Source: JAJEFO01 sp965208685
Lineage (GTDB): Bacteria > Pseudomonadota > Alphaproteobacteria > Rhodobacterales > Rhodobacteraceae
DNA: 64,000 nucleotides
Reading direction: 5' to 3'
Assembly (NCBI GenBank): GCA_965208685.1
Contig: CBDBPL010000007.1
Coordinates: forward strand, 1,984,001-2,048,000
Shown here: piece after piece, positions 1 through 9,545 of the stretch
Layout of the letters: each line of letters opens with the position of its first letter
Numbering within the stretch: position 1 is the first letter of the stretch
The notes under the pieces: generated by a model
What the model saw: the letters and a program-made list of their open reading frames with translations, nothing else
What the model was told of the DNA's origin: nothing
The model's database searches: none
Made by a program: the position numbers and the translations under genes

Positions 1-995
1 AGGAGACCACGGTTCAGGCCACCGCCAATGAACACGGCGTCCGGAAATTCAAGTCCACTCAGCGATTCAGGTGCCTTGCCCTCGACCACCACAAGCCGGT
101 CCTGGCCAAGCGCCCCGGCATTCTTCCGAATTCGCGCAGCGCGGTCAGCCCTCATCTCAATGGCGACAGCCTGGGTCGAGACATGTGCCATCAGCCACTC
201 GATCGCGACCGAACCTGAACCCGAACCGATGTCCCAGAGCCGCTCACCGGGCCGTGGCGCGAGGGCAGAAAGCGTGATCGCGCGGATGGGCCGCTTGGTC
301 ATCTGCCCGTCGCTCTCGAATACATCATCAGATTGCCCGCTGGCTGCCGAAAGGCTCGCGTTCGATCCCGCAACCTCGACCGCCACGGTAACCGGATGGG
401 CCACGTCTTCGAGTGCATAGGCGCCTGCGGTGACTTCACGGCAACGTTCGCGCGGGCCTCCAAGAGCTTCAAGGACATGCATTCGCGTTTCGCCAAGACC
501 GAGACCGTCGAGATAGGCAGCCAGCTCACCGACCGCCGCACCGTCACGAACCGTTGCGATCGCGTGCTGCCCCGCTGCCAGGTGCGGCCTGAGCCGGGCG
601 TACGGGGCGGCGTGAAGCCCTAGGCAGGCCACGCGTTCCAGCGGCCAGCCCAATCTTGCCGCCGTCAGCGAGAACGCGGAAGGACCGGGAATGGCATGCC
701 ACTCTTCCGGGGCAAGGCGCCGGGCAATGACGCCTCCCGCTCCGAACCAGAAGGGATCCCCAGACGCAAGCACGGCCACGTTGCGACCGCGAAGGCCTTC
801 AAGCAAGGGCAATCCGTCCTCGAACGGAATCGGCCACGTGATACGTTCGGCACCGTTGTCCATCACCAGGGACAGATGGCGTTCTGATCCCATGATCACT
901 TCCGCCGCGTCCAACGCTTCGAGACTTGCAGGCGACAAGCCCTCCGGTCCATCTTCTCCGAGACCGATGATCGTCAGCCAGCGAGCTTCAGACAT
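1..995 (-). CDS. cobL: Precorrin-6Y C5,15-methyltransferase (decarboxylating), C-terminus cut by window edge
   Basis: Methylates precorrin-6Y at C5 and C15 and decarboxylates the acetate side chain in aerobic cobalamin synthesis. I translated this frame by hand: it is open from an ATG at 995 to the left edge with no stop, about 331 residues, whereas the family is about 400. The N-terminal half is the CbiE-type methylase (start MSEARWLTIIGLGEDG, then a GDPFWFG motif). The second half begins the CbiT-type methylase, with the SAM-binding motif DIGSGSGS and the following VAIE. Its ATG shares the CATG at 993-996 with the oppositely directed cobK start, so the two genes overlap head to head by two bases. 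It continues the minus-strand cob operon beyond cobK. Confidence 0.93.
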   Translation of the reverse strand, partial: MSEARWLTIIGLGEDGPEGLSPASLEALDAAEVIMGSERHLSLVMDNGAERITWPIPFEDGLPLLEGLRGRNVAVLASGDPFWFGAGGVIARRLAPEEWHAIPGPSAFSLTAARLGWPLERVACLGLHAAPYARLRPHLAAGQHAIATVRDGAAVGELAAYLDGLGLGETRMHVLEALGGPRERCREVTAGAYALEDVAHPVTVAVEVAGSNASLSAASGQSDDVFESDGQMTKRPIRAITLSALAPRPGERLWDIGSGSGSVAIEWLMAHVSTQAVAIEMRADRAARIRKNAGALGQDRLVVVEGKAPESLSGLEFPDAVFIGGGLNRGL

Positions 996-1749
996 GGAGG
1001 CAAACCTCCTGATCCTGGGCGGCTCCGCCGAGGCGAGCGCCCTTGCGGCGCATGTCGCCGCCTTGGGGCTGCGCGCCACGTTTTCCTACGCCGGTCGCGT
1101 GGCGAAACCCATCGCACAGCCACTGCCGACTCGAGTCGGCGGGTTTGGCGGCGCAACGGGCTTGGTCGACTATCTCAAGGACCATTCCGTTACGCACCTG
1201 ATCGACGCCACCAACCCGTTCGCCGCGCAGATAAGCCGGAACGCGGTCGCGGCCTGTGCAACCGCTGGCGTGCCCCTGATCGCGCTTGCACGACCGCCGT
1301 GGACGCCCCGCCCCGGAGATCGCTGGACTCGTGTGCCGGACACGGTCGGAGCCGCCAAGTCGATTGGCAGCACTCCCCGGCGCGTTTTCCTTGCCATTGG
1401 GCGAACGGAAGTCCCGGTCTTCGAGGTCGCGCCGCAGCATCACTATCTCTTGCGATTCGTCGACATCCCGAAGGAGCGCCCGACGCTGCCACGTCACGAC
1501 GTCATCGTTGATCGAGGGCCGTTTGCGGAAGCGACAGAGCGCAATCTTCTGGAATCGCACAGGATCGATCTTCTGGTATCCAGAAATGCCGGCGGCGAGG
1601 GCGCACGCGCCAAGATCGATGCCGCCCGGGAACTCGGCCTGCCGATACTCATGATCGATCGGCCCAACCCGCCGCAGCGACGCGAAGCCGGCACCGTCGA
1701 AGAGGTCCTGGACTGGATTGCTCATTCCGTCACCGACCGTGGCGTGTAG
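994..1749 (+). CDS. cobK: Precorrin-6A reductase
   Basis: NAD(P)H-dependent reduction of precorrin-6A to dihydro-precorrin-6X. The protein is 251 residues, normal for CobK/CbiJ, and opens MEANLLILGGSAEASALAAH with the glycine-rich nucleotide-binding loop. Later motifs include DATNPFAAQIS, RVFLAIGR and VSRNAGGEGARAKIDAA, all typical of the family. The ATG at 994 is preferred over upstream in-frame starts because the protein begins exactly at the conserved first strand. It is the only plus-strand gene in the cob cluster: it faces cobL at a shared CATG and its 3' end overlaps the 3' end of cobJ by 28 bases. Its transcription must therefore be separate from, and antisense to, the main operon. Confidence 0.94.
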   Translation: MEANLLILGGSAEASALAAHVAALGLRATFSYAGRVAKPIAQPLPTRVGGFGGATGLVDYLKDHSVTHLIDATNPFAAQISRNAVAACATAGVPLIALARPPWTPRPGDRWTRVPDTVGAAKSIGSTPRRVFLAIGRTEVPVFEVAPQHHYLLRFVDIPKERPTLPRHDVIVDRGPFAEATERNLLESHRIDLLVSRNAGGEGARAKIDAARELGLPILMIDRPNPPQRREAGTVEEVLDWIAHSVTDRGV

Positions 1750-2477
1750 ACGAGCGGCGGAAGCCCGTCCCGATCGATCCTGCGGGTGAGACTCGATCCC
1801 AGGATCACGACGGTCCGCATGTCTGCCATCTCGGGAGCCGCTTCGGACAGCGGCACGGTCCTGACAGTCTCGTCCGATGTGGTCACGGCGCGGGCAAAGA
1901 TGACAAGGCGCTCAGGTTCGCAGAGCTCACGCAGCAGTTCCAGGATGCGGGCGAACCCGTCAGGGCGAGCCTCGGAACGAGGATTGTAGAGGGCGCAGGC
2001 GAAATCGCCCTCGACCGCGAGCCGCAGCCTCTTCTCGATCAGGGCCCACGGCTTGAGGTTGTCAGAGAGGTTGACCGCGCAGAAGTCATGGCCCAGCGGA
2101 GCGCCCACCCGCGCGGACGCGGCAAGCATTGCCGTGATGCCTGGGAGAACGCGGACATCCAGCTCCCGCCAAGAGTCCGGCCCGGCCTCCATCGCCTCGA
2201 GAATTGCAGACGCCATCGCGAACACGCCCGGATCGCCCGACGAAACCACGATCACCCGGCGACCCTCTGCAGCAAGTGCCAACGCTTGGCGCGACCGTTC
2301 GGCCTCCATCCGGTTCCCGGACGCATGCCGGCAAAGCCCCTCACGCTTGGGAACCCAGTCGACGTAGCGGGAATATCCGACAACGTCGGTCGCCTCAGCC
2401 AGCGCCGCCCGGACCTCGGGCGTGACCAGGGCGTCGCCTCCTGGCCCGAGACCCGCAACCGCAACCCACCCGATCAC
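1722..2477 (-). CDS. cobJ: Precorrin-3B C17-methyltransferase
   Basis: SAM-dependent methylation at C17 with ring contraction in the aerobic cobalamin pathway. The 251-residue protein begins VIGWVAVAGLGPGGDALVTP, the tetrapyrrole methylase N-terminal strand and P-loop-like glycine motif, and contains VVVSSGDPGVFAMA and VLPGITAMLAASARVGAPLG, both characteristic of the family. The GTG start at 2477 is chosen because it overlaps the cobI stop (GTGA, 2474-2477), matching the coupling used along this operon. The longer reading frame upstream of it is cobI sequence in another frame. The 3' end runs into the end of the opposite-strand cobK. Confidence 0.94.
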   Translation of the reverse strand: MIGWVAVAGLGPGGDALVTPEVRAALAEATDVVGYSRYVDWVPKREGLCRHASGNRMEAERSRQALALAAEGRRVIVVSSGDPGVFAMASAILEAMEAGPDSWRELDVRVLPGITAMLAASARVGAPLGHDFCAVNLSDNLKPWALIEKRLRLAVEGDFACALYNPRSEARPDGFARILELLRELCEPERLVIFARAVTTSDETVRTVPLSEAAPEMADMRTVVILGSSLTRRIDRDGLPPLVYTPRSVTE

Positions 2478-3202
2478 GGCCGCCGTCCCTGTCCGTGCAC
2501 CAGGACAATCGTGAAGTACGGAGGCACGTGGCCTTCCGGCACTTCGGCAAGCCGAGTGACCTTCTGGTCCGCCATCGCGGCACATTCGATCACCCAGGCA
2601 TCCTGAGCGCGTCCGGCCCGTTCAAGCGCCGCCCGGACCTTGGACAGGTTGCGCCCCACCTTCATCACGACCAATGCATCGGCGGCTTCCATGTGCCTCA
2701 CCAGAACATCCTCGTCGAGCGTGCCCATCAGCACGGACAGGACGTCATCGCCCCAGGCGATGGGCACACCGCTCGCCGCCCAGGCCGCCGCCATGCCTGG
2801 AATGCCCGGCACTACCTCGACCGGCACTCGGGCGATCAGGCGCTCATGCAAGTGCATGAAGGAGCCGTAGAAGAACGGATCGCCCTCGCAGAGAACAACG
2901 ACATCCTCGCCACCGGCGGCAATGGTGGCCACGTGCGCGGTGCAGCCGTCATAGAATTCCGCCAAGGTACGGTTGTACCGCGGATCTTCCAGGGGGACTT
3001 CCGTCGTCAGGGGATATTCCATTGCAAACTCGACCGCGTCCGCAGGAACCAGGTCACCGGCCAGCGTCCGGGCGCGTCCTGTGCGCCCCTTCTTTCGGAA
3101 GAACGCCACGTGACGGGCCCGTGCCAGGAGCTTGAGTGCCTTCGCGCTCATGAGATCAGGTTCTCCGGGCCCCAGGCCGACTCCGTAGACCGTTCCGGTC
3201 AT
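2474..3202 (-). CDS. cobI: Precorrin-2 C20-methyltransferase
   Basis: Methylates precorrin-2 at C20 to give precorrin-3A. The protein has 242 residues, usual for CobI/CbiL. It opens MTGTVYGVGLGPGEPDLMSA, the tetrapyrrole methylase signature, followed by VVLCEGDPFFYGSFMHL and VVPGIPGMAAAWAASGVPIAWGD. The ATG at 3202 overlaps the cobH TGA (ATGA at 3199-3202), and the first residues fit the family start, so the longer upstream frame is rejected. The C-terminus ends in a GTGA overlap with cobJ. Confidence 0.94.
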   Translation of the reverse strand: MTGTVYGVGLGPGEPDLMSAKALKLLARARHVAFFRKKGRTGRARTLAGDLVPADAVEFAMEYPLTTEVPLEDPRYNRTLAEFYDGCTAHVATIAAGGEDVVVLCEGDPFFYGSFMHLHERLIARVPVEVVPGIPGMAAAWAASGVPIAWGDDVLSVLMGTLDEDVLVRHMEAADALVVMKVGRNLSKVRAALERAGRAQDAWVIECAAMADQKVTRLAEVPEGHVPPYFTIVLVHGQGRRP

Positions 3203-3828
3203 TCCGCCGAACTCGCGATCGCGTTGATGGCCGCCACCGTGACGGCGCTTCCGCCCAGGCGCCCTTCGACGACGCAACAGGGCGCCGGCTGATCATTCCA
3301 GAGGGCAGCCTTCGATTCCGCGGCACCAACGAATCCAACGGGACAGCCGATGATCGCGGCGGGTCGGGGGCAATCCGGGTCCTCCAGCATGTTCAGCAGG
3401 TGAAAGAGTGCCGTGGGGGCGTTTCCGATCGCCACGAGCCCGCCTTCCAGCCGGGGACGCCAAAGCTCCAGCGCGGCGGCCGAGCGTGTGTTGCCAATCT
3501 CGACCGCGAGTTGCGGAACCGAGGGATCCTGAAGCGTGCAGACCACCTCGTTGGCCGCAGGAAGGCGCGTGCGCGTCACGCCTTCGCTGACCATCCTGGT
3601 GTCGCAGAGTATCGGCGCTCCCGATTCCAGCGCCTTGCGCGCCCGGATCACCAAGCCGTCGGAAAACCGCAGGAACCGCGCGAGTTCCACCATTCCCGAC
3701 GCATGGATCATCCGCACCGCGACCTGCTCTTCATCCGCGTCGAAACGGGAAAGATCGGCTTCGCCCCGTATGGTCGCGAAGGACCGGGCATAAATTGCGG
3801 CACCGTCCTTTTCGTAGGCGTAAGGCAT
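3199..3828 (-). CDS. cobH: Precorrin-8X methylmutase
   Basis: Moves the C11 methyl group to C12, converting precorrin-8X to hydrogenobyrinate. The 209 residues begin MPYAYEKDGAAIYARSFATI, the standard CobH/CbiC opening. Other family motifs are MIHASGMVELA, containing the catalytic-region histidine, GAPILCDTRMV, and PAAIIGCPVGFVGAAESK near the C-terminus. The start at 3828 overlaps the last base of the cobG stop (TGATG), and the next gene, cobI, begins within its own stop codon, so three successive genes are translationally coupled. Confidence 0.95.
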   Translation of the reverse strand: MPYAYEKDGAAIYARSFATIRGEADLSRFDADEEQVAVRMIHASGMVELARFLRFSDGLVIRARKALESGAPILCDTRMVSEGVTRTRLPAANEVVCTLQDPSVPQLAVEIGNTRSAAALELWRPRLEGGLVAIGNAPTALFHLLNMLEDPDCPRPAAIIGCPVGFVGAAESKAALWNDQPAPCCVVEGRLGGSAVTVAAINAIASSAE

Positions 3829-4955
3829 CAGGAGAAGAGCTCCAGAAGTCCGGCCTCGGAAACGCCGGTCCTGTCCGGGGTGTCGCCGACCGAGCCGCTC
3901 CTGACTAGATCGAACATCCCGTCTCGCCCGACCAACGTCACGTCGGAAGGCCCGGGCCTTGCGCAACCCTTGGCGCAGCCCGAAACATGCAGCGTCCCGA
4001 GGCCGCGCTCCGCCAGCCGTCGAGCGACCGATCTTGTCGGCACAGTCGCCTGCATGCACCGGGGGGCGCCTGGGCAGGCGGCAACGTCAAGCATGGATTC
4101 CGACGGATCATGAACGAATGCCGGATGCGTCACCGGACTCGCCGCCTCAAGGTAAAGGCATCGTCGCGGCATGACCTGCACGTAACCAGGATCCGCTTCT
4201 GCAAGGAGCCCGCCAAGCGCATCCGCCGACATCGCACCGAAGGGCACGCCGACAATCACGCCGCCCTTCGTACGCCCTGGTCCGGGCAGGCTTCCGCCAT
4301 CTGCCGGTTCGGCAAGCTGCCGGTTCTCGGGCAAGGACATCTTCGAGACATGCCGCTTCATTCGCCCGCTCTCGCGGCCGCCGGTGTCCACGAACCGGTC
4401 CGCCATCTCTTTCAACGCGTCAAGAGCGTCGGCCTCGTCAATGCGCCACCCGTGCTCCGCGCCGTCGGCACGCAGCAGCAGCACCCCACTTGCATCCCGT
4501 TCGAACCGGAAATCCGCCGAGACGTCCAGCAGGACCGGCTCGGTCCCCGTATCGATTGCAATGCCCGTCTTCGCGGGCAATCGCGGCAGATCGGCCAGTC
4601 GCGGCGCCAGCGCGCGCTCCAATCGATTCGTCAGGTCGCCGGAGATCCAGAATGGTGCCACGACGATGTTTCGACGCGCCTCGATGTCCGGGTCGGCGTG
4701 GACAAGCTCCTCGGCCACAAGTGCGTGCAGCAGTTCGGGATGCGCGTCGTCCCTAACCCCCCTGACCTGAAGTCCGGCACGCGAAGTCAGGTCGATCAGG
4801 CCGTTTCCGAAACGGTGCGCGAGGTCGGCCACGGTGCGCGCCTTGTCCGCCGTCATCCGCCCGGACATGGGCCTGATTCGCACCAACAGTCCGTCGCCGG
4901 ACATCATCGGACGATGCGCGGTCGGGCACCAGCCCCGGGGTTCGGGCGCGTTCAT
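3828..4955 (-). CDS. cobG: Precorrin-3B synthase (oxygen-dependent, nitrite/sulfite reductase-like)
   Basis: Iron-sulfur monooxygenase that converts precorrin-3A to precorrin-3B, the step that marks the aerobic route. The 375-residue protein starts MNAPEPRGWCPTAHRPMMSG and has the ferredoxin-like half domains of the nitrite/sulfite reductase fold (GLIDLTSRAGLQVRGV). The cluster-binding cysteines lie in AACPGAPRCMQA and SGCAKGCARP, giving C-x5-C and C-x3-C spacing. The ATG at 4955 overlaps the cobN stop (ATGA). CobG in this operon, together with CobN, shows that the organism makes the corrin ring by the oxygen-requiring pathway with late cobalt insertion. Confidence 0.93.
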   Translation of the reverse strand: MNAPEPRGWCPTAHRPMMSGDGLLVRIRPMSGRMTADKARTVADLAHRFGNGLIDLTSRAGLQVRGVRDDAHPELLHALVAEELVHADPDIEARRNIVVAPFWISGDLTNRLERALAPRLADLPRLPAKTGIAIDTGTEPVLLDVSADFRFERDASGVLLLRADGAEHGWRIDEADALDALKEMADRFVDTGGRESGRMKRHVSKMSLPENRQLAEPADGGSLPGPGRTKGGVIVGVPFGAMSADALGGLLAEADPGYVQVMPRRCLYLEAASPVTHPAFVHDPSESMLDVAACPGAPRCMQATVPTRSVARRLAERGLGTLHVSGCAKGCARPGPSDVTLVGRDGMFDLVRSGSVGDTPDRTGVSEAGLLELFS

Positions 4956-7900
4956 TCTGCCACCTCCAGACCGACTCGGATCGAGTTCCTTCGAGTGCGC
5001 CACAATCCCGATCTGTGCAGCCCGTTGAACTGCGCGCGCATTGCGGACAGCGCCTCCGGATTCGCCTCCTGCATGAAAGCGGTGACGGCGGCATCGCCGA
5101 GGGTGGCGTCGTAGTACGCATCGAAAAGATGCGAGCCCACGACGTCTGCAAGATTCGCGAACGCAGCCATGTGATCGAGCGTCGCAGCAATCTCCGCAGC
5201 GCCCTGGAACCCGTGGCGCTTCATTCCCGCCAGCCATCCCGGCTGCACCGCCCGGGCATGCACGACCCGCGCGACCTCCTCCGTCAGCGTTCGCGCATGC
5301 GGACGCGCCGGGTCGGTATTGTCCAGATGATAGAGCGCGGCGTCGTGGCCGCCCGCCACCGCCTTGGCAGCTGCGAATCCGGCCTCGTGCGTTGCATAGT
5401 CTGCGGCCAGCAGCAGATCGGTCTCGGGCAGGTCCTGAAGATGGACAAACGCGTCAGCTCCCGCCACCTGCGCCGCCAGTCCGTCCGGATCCTCGACGGC
5501 GTCACCGCCGTCCATGGCCCAAGCGCTCGCGGCGAGCCAGGCCGCGCCCGCCTCGCGGCGCGCTTCCTCGGTGAGATCCTCCCGCAAGCGCGCCATGCCC
5601 AAGCCATAGCTTCCCGGTTCCGGTCCGTAGACGCGGGATCCCGGCTCGGTTCCGACAAAGGGATTCCAGTCCGATGCCTCCTCTCGCACCGCAAGGGCGC
5701 GTATGGCCTGCGAATAGAGCGCGGAAAGCGTGGGAAACACGTCCCGGAACAATCCGGACACCCTCAGAGTCACGTCCAGTCGAGGCCATTCCAGTTCGGC
5801 GATGGGCAGCACCTCGATGCCGGAAACCCGCTCGCTCCCCTCGTCCCAGATCGGGCGTGCGCCAAGAAGATGCAGCGCCATTGCAAATTCCTCGCCGGCG
5901 GTCCGCATGGTTGCCGAACCCCAAAGGTCCACGACCAGGCCCCGTGGATACTCACCTTGCTCCTGGAGATGGCGCCGCACGAGCTCCCGTGCGAGCCTGA
6001 CGCCCTGCGCGTGGGCTGCCCGTGTCGGCACGGCCCGGGGATCCGTGGCAAAGAGATTGCGCCCGGTCGGCAAGACGTCAGTTCGTCCCCGGTACGGAGA
6101 ACCGGCCGGCCCTGCCTCGATGCGCCGTCCTGCAAGCGTGTCAAGCAATGCCCGTCTCTCCGCATTTGCTGACGCCGCGACATCCGTGCGACCCAGAGGA
6201 TGCATCGAGACCTGGTCGCTGTCCCCGGAATCGCTCCGATCAAAGGCACGTTCCCGTCCCCACACATGCAACCCGTCACCGAACTGGCTGTCCTTCACGT
6301 CGCAGACAAAGCGGTCGATGCGTGTGATCGCCTCGGCCGCGCCTTCGGTTCTGTCAAGGCCGAGATCCGAGTCGAGTCCGATCGCCTTCGCTTCGTTCTG
6401 GATGTCGTCCTGCAAACGGTCGCGGCGGCGAGGATCCAGCCCGTCGGCATTGGAAAACTCGTCCAGCAGCGCCTCGAGCCGTGCGAGATTGCCCGGAGTC
6501 TCGCTCCTTACGGCCGCCGGGGGCAAATGGCCGAGTGTCACTGCGCCAATCCGGCGCTTGGCCTGGGCCGCCTCGCCAGGGTCGTTGACGATGAACGGAT
6601 AAATGACCGGGATCGGTCCGACCAATGCCTCAGGCCAGCACTGGTCGGAAAGCGCCACGGACTTGCCGGGCAACCATTCCAATGTGCCATGGGCGCCAAC
6701 ATGGACCAGTGCATCTATGCAGGCGACCGTTTGCAGCCAAAGATAGAACGCGACGTATCCATGGCGCGGCACCCGCGACAGATCGTGGTACTCGTCGTCG
6801 CGCCTCTCGCGTTGGCCCCTCTCGGGCTGCAGGGCGACATAGATCCGCCCTCGCCGAACGGCCCGGAAATGAAACGCTTCTTCTCGAACGGCGGCGTCTT
6901 CCTCGGGCATGCCCCAGGCTGCCTCAAGGTCAGCGACAAGGCGAGCGGGCAACTCGGTCAGGGCAGCCTTGTAATCCGCGACGGACCAGCAAATCGAGTC
7001 CCGGGACAGTGCCGTCTCCAGCCCGTCCCCCGATCCGACCGCATAGCCCTCCGAGTCGAGGTCATCCATGATTGCCTCGACCGAAGCAAACGCATCCAAG
7101 CCGACCGCATGGGCCATTCTCCAGGCCCTGCCCGGATAGGTCGAGAGCACGATGGCGATTGAAACGTCGCCACGGGCCTTCGCCGCGAGAGCGGCCCAGG
7201 CCGCGGCTCGGTCAGCTATCGCGCCAATCCGGTCCGCGTCCGGTCGATGCGCCACGAGCCTCGCCTGCAGGTCGGCGTCCCGATCGCACGGCTCCTTGAA
7301 GGATGCGACACCTGCAAAGATGCGACCGTCCACTTCCGGCAACACGACGTGCATTGCCAGGTCCGCAGGCGACAGGCCACGCTCCGCATCCTGCCAGGCA
7401 GATCGGGTTGACGTGGCCAAGGCCACCTGGAAGACCGGCACGCCGGCCACGTCCAACGGAGAGCTGCCGTCCGCGCCCTTGCCGGAAAATGCCGTCGCGT
7501 TGACGATGGCGGCCGGCGACAGGGTGGCAATTCGCTCGCGGAGCCAGCGTGCCGCCCCCGGATCTTTCAGCGACGGGACAAAAAGGCCGAGTGTCGAAAA
7601 TCCGCGATCCCTGAACGCCTGCAGGAGTTGCTCGATCGGTGCAGTGTCTGCGGCCGCGAGATAGGCCCTGTAAAACACGACCGCGACCAAGGGCTGAACC
7701 GGGTCGCCAAGGCATTCCGCGCGACAGGACGCGCCGCACTCGCGCATCGAGGCGGGCACGGGTGCGCCGTCCCGGGCGAATCCGGCAACGGATCCCGCTT
7801 TCCCGCTCCGCGCGCCGTGTTCCGGCGTCCAGCACCCGCATGCGGGGATTGACCTGATGCCGTCCACCGGACCGGCATAGAGACCGGCCGCCAATGCCAG

Positions 7901-8377
7901 TTGAGCCAAGGCCGCCTGCCCGGCCACTGCCCCGCCTTCACGCACCAGCGCGTCAAGGCGCGCCAAGGTCGCATGCGGGACCGTCGAGATCGCCTCAAGC
8001 TGCGCGTCCGGCCTGCCGTCGCCCGGCAGCACGGCCAGCGTCATCCCCTTGGATGCAGCCAGAGCACTCACCTGAGCCAGCCCGTACTCCCAATATGGAA
8101 TCCCGCCGATCACGCGGACCAGAACGGCATGGGCGCCTGCAAGGGTTTGCTCGACATAGGTGTCAACCGAAACCGGGTGCCTGAGTGCGGCCAGGTTGGC
8201 GAGCCTCAGGCTCGGCAGCGGCGTGCCCTGCGTCCTTGCGCGATGCCATCCGGCCGCGAAGGCTTGAAGATCGCTGTCCGAGAATGACAGGACCACGAGA
8301 TCGGCCGGTTCCTGCTGAAGGTCGGTCGGGGTCTCGGTTTCCTCGAGCCCGTAGCTCTCGCGAAAGATCACGTGCAT
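4952..8377 (-). CDS. cobN: Cobaltochelatase large subunit
   Basis: Large subunit of the ATP-dependent CobNST cobaltochelatase, which inserts cobalt into hydrogenobyrinate a,c-diamide. At 1141 residues it is somewhat shorter than the roughly 1250 usual for CobN, but I see no frameshift. It opens MHVIFRESYGLEETETPTDL, the normal CobN N-terminus, and contains YVALQPERGQR, VHVGAHGTLEWLPGKSVALS and PVIYPFIVNDPGEAAQAKRR, all highly conserved in CobN/BchH. The ATG at 8377 is chosen from these residues; the frame stays open upstream but that extension has no CobN character. There is a 115-base gap to cobW, and cobS and cobT are not in this window. Confidence 0.95.
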   Translation of the reverse strand: MHVIFRESYGLEETETPTDLQQEPADLVVLSFSDSDLQAFAAGWHRARTQGTPLPSLRLANLAALRHPVSVDTYVEQTLAGAHAVLVRVIGGIPYWEYGLAQVSALAASKGMTLAVLPGDGRPDAQLEAISTVPHATLARLDALVREGGAVAGQAALAQLALAAGLYAGPVDGIRSIPACGCWTPEHGARSGKAGSVAGFARDGAPVPASMRECGASCRAECLGDPVQPLVAVVFYRAYLAAADTAPIEQLLQAFRDRGFSTLGLFVPSLKDPGAARWLRERIATLSPAAIVNATAFSGKGADGSSPLDVAGVPVFQVALATSTRSAWQDAERGLSPADLAMHVVLPEVDGRIFAGVASFKEPCDRDADLQARLVAHRPDADRIGAIADRAAAWAALAAKARGDVSIAIVLSTYPGRAWRMAHAVGLDAFASVEAIMDDLDSEGYAVGSGDGLETALSRDSICWSVADYKAALTELPARLVADLEAAWGMPEEDAAVREEAFHFRAVRRGRIYVALQPERGQRERRDDEYHDLSRVPRHGYVAFYLWLQTVACIDALVHVGAHGTLEWLPGKSVALSDQCWPEALVGPIPVIYPFIVNDPGEAAQAKRRIGAVTLGHLPPAAVRSETPGNLARLEALLDEFSNADGLDPRRRDRLQDDIQNEAKAIGLDSDLGLDRTEGAAEAITRIDRFVCDVKDSQFGDGLHVWGRERAFDRSDSGDSDQVSMHPLGRTDVAASANAERRALLDTLAGRRIEAGPAGSPYRGRTDVLPTGRNLFATDPRAVPTRAAHAQGVRLARELVRRHLQEQGEYPRGLVVDLWGSATMRTAGEEFAMALHLLGARPIWDEGSERVSGIEVLPIAELEWPRLDVTLRVSGLFRDVFPTLSALYSQAIRALAVREEASDWNPFVGTEPGSRVYGPEPGSYGLGMARLREDLTEEARREAGAAWLAASAWAMDGGDAVEDPDGLAAQVAGADAFVHLQDLPETDLLLAADYATHEAGFAAAKAVAGGHDAALYHLDNTDPARPHARTLTEEVARVVHARAVQPGWLAGMKRHGFQGAAEIAATLDHMAAFANLADVVGSHLFDAYYDATLGDAAVTAFMQEANPEALSAMRAQFNGLHRSGLWRTRRNSIRVGLEVAE

Positions 8378-8492
8378 GTGCCGGATCTCCCAGCCGACGC
8401 GGTCCGACTGCGCGCAGTCTGCAGGTGCGGCGGGCGGAGCATGTGCCGCGCGCCGATCTTGGGCGGCCGGCCGCCATTCTGCGCGCTGCTTG

Positions 8493-9545
8493 TCACTGCA
8501 CGAGTTCTTCCGGCACCAGGATCGACCGGATCGCTTCGGGATCGATGTCTTCGTGCTCCGCAATGACGACCAGGCGTCCTTGCCTGTCCTCGCCCGGTTC
8601 CCATGCCCGGTCGAACTGATGGCGAATCCGTGTCCCGACTCCCTGGACAAGCAGACGCATCGGCTTGCCACGCACCGAGGCGTACCCTTTCACGCGAAGG
8701 ATGTTCTGCAGCCGGACAAGTGTCTCGATTCGTGCCACGAGGTGATCGGCGCTCTCAGTCTCGGGAACATCCACGACGATCGTGTCAAAGTCATCGTGAT
8801 CGTGCTCGGGCACCCCGTCGTGATGCGACGGACGCGCTGCCAGATCGTTTTCAGCTGCCGCTCCGATGCCGAGAATCACCTGCGCGTCCACCGCGCCCTC
8901 CGACACCTCGATCATCGGCACTGCACGCGGCGCTTCCCGTTCGACGATCGCCCTCGCCTGCGCCACGCCGTCAGGCCCCGCAAGATCGGGCTTGGTCAAC
9001 AGCACGATGTCTGCGCAGGCAATCTGGTCCTCGAACACCTCGGACAGCGGCGTTTCGTGGTCGACGTTGTCGTCGGCGAGCCGCTGCGCGTCCACGCGGT
9101 CGATGTCGGGCGCGAATCTTCCCGCGGCCACGGCCTCGGCATCGGCCAGCGCGATGACGCCGTCGACGGTCACCCTGCTGCGAATCGCCGGCCAGTCGAA
9201 GGCCTTGAGGAGCGGCTTGGGAAGAGCGAGCCCGGAGGACTCGATCAGGATGTGATCGGGCACGGGGTCTAGCTCCAGCAGTGCGCTGATGGCAGGAATG
9301 AAGTCATCCGCAACCCTGCAACAGATACAGCCATTGGCCAGCTCGACTATGTTCTCCGCCGGACAGTCGGGAACGGCGCAGGTCTTGAGAATGTCTCCGT
9401 CAACGCCCACGTCGCCGAACTCGTTCACGATCACCGCCAACCGGTGACCCTTGCTGGATTCGATGAGGTGGCGGATCAGCGTCGTCTTCCCGGCCCCGAG
9501 AAAGCCGGTAACGACTGTGGCGGGAATCTTTGCGAGATCGGTCAT
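8493..9545 (-). CDS. cobW: CobW-type metal-chaperone GTPase
   Basis: G3E-family P-loop GTPase associated with cobalt handling in cobalamin synthesis. The 350-residue protein has a Walker A motif in TGFLGAGKTTLIRHLI, the metal-site motif NGCICCRVADDF (C-x-C-C), ILIESSGLALPKP and the guanine-specificity motif LLTKPDL. A histidine-rich stretch, PSHHDGVPEHDHDDF, sits before the C-terminal CobW_C domain and is a likely metal-binding loop. The ATG at 9545 overlaps the stop of the upstream DUF1636 gene (ATGA). The position between the riboswitch and cobN is consistent with a role in supplying cobalt to the chelatase. Confidence 0.94.
   Translation of the reverse strand: MTDLAKIPATVVTGFLGAGKTTLIRHLIESSKGHRLAVIVNEFGDVGVDGDILKTCAVPDCPAENIVELANGCICCRVADDFIPAISALLELDPVPDHILIESSGLALPKPLLKAFDWPAIRSRVTVDGVIALADAEAVAAGRFAPDIDRVDAQRLADDNVDHETPLSEVFEDQIACADIVLLTKPDLAGPDGVAQARAIVEREAPRAVPMIEVSEGAVDAQVILGIGAAAENDLAARPSHHDGVPEHDHDDFDTIVVDVPETESADHLVARIETLVRLQNILRVKGYASVRGKPMRLLVQGVGTRIRHQFDRAWEPGEDRQGRLVVIAEHEDIDPEAIRSILVPEELVQ

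Noticed and set aside
3987..5114. Long plus-strand frame inside cobG
   Set aside because: It is the antisense shadow of cobG/cobN; the minus-strand proteins are unmistakable and the plus-strand translation has no family motifs.
5015..7162. Long plus-strand frames across cobN
   Set aside because: They are opposite-strand shadows caused by high G+C; CobN on the minus strand explains the region.
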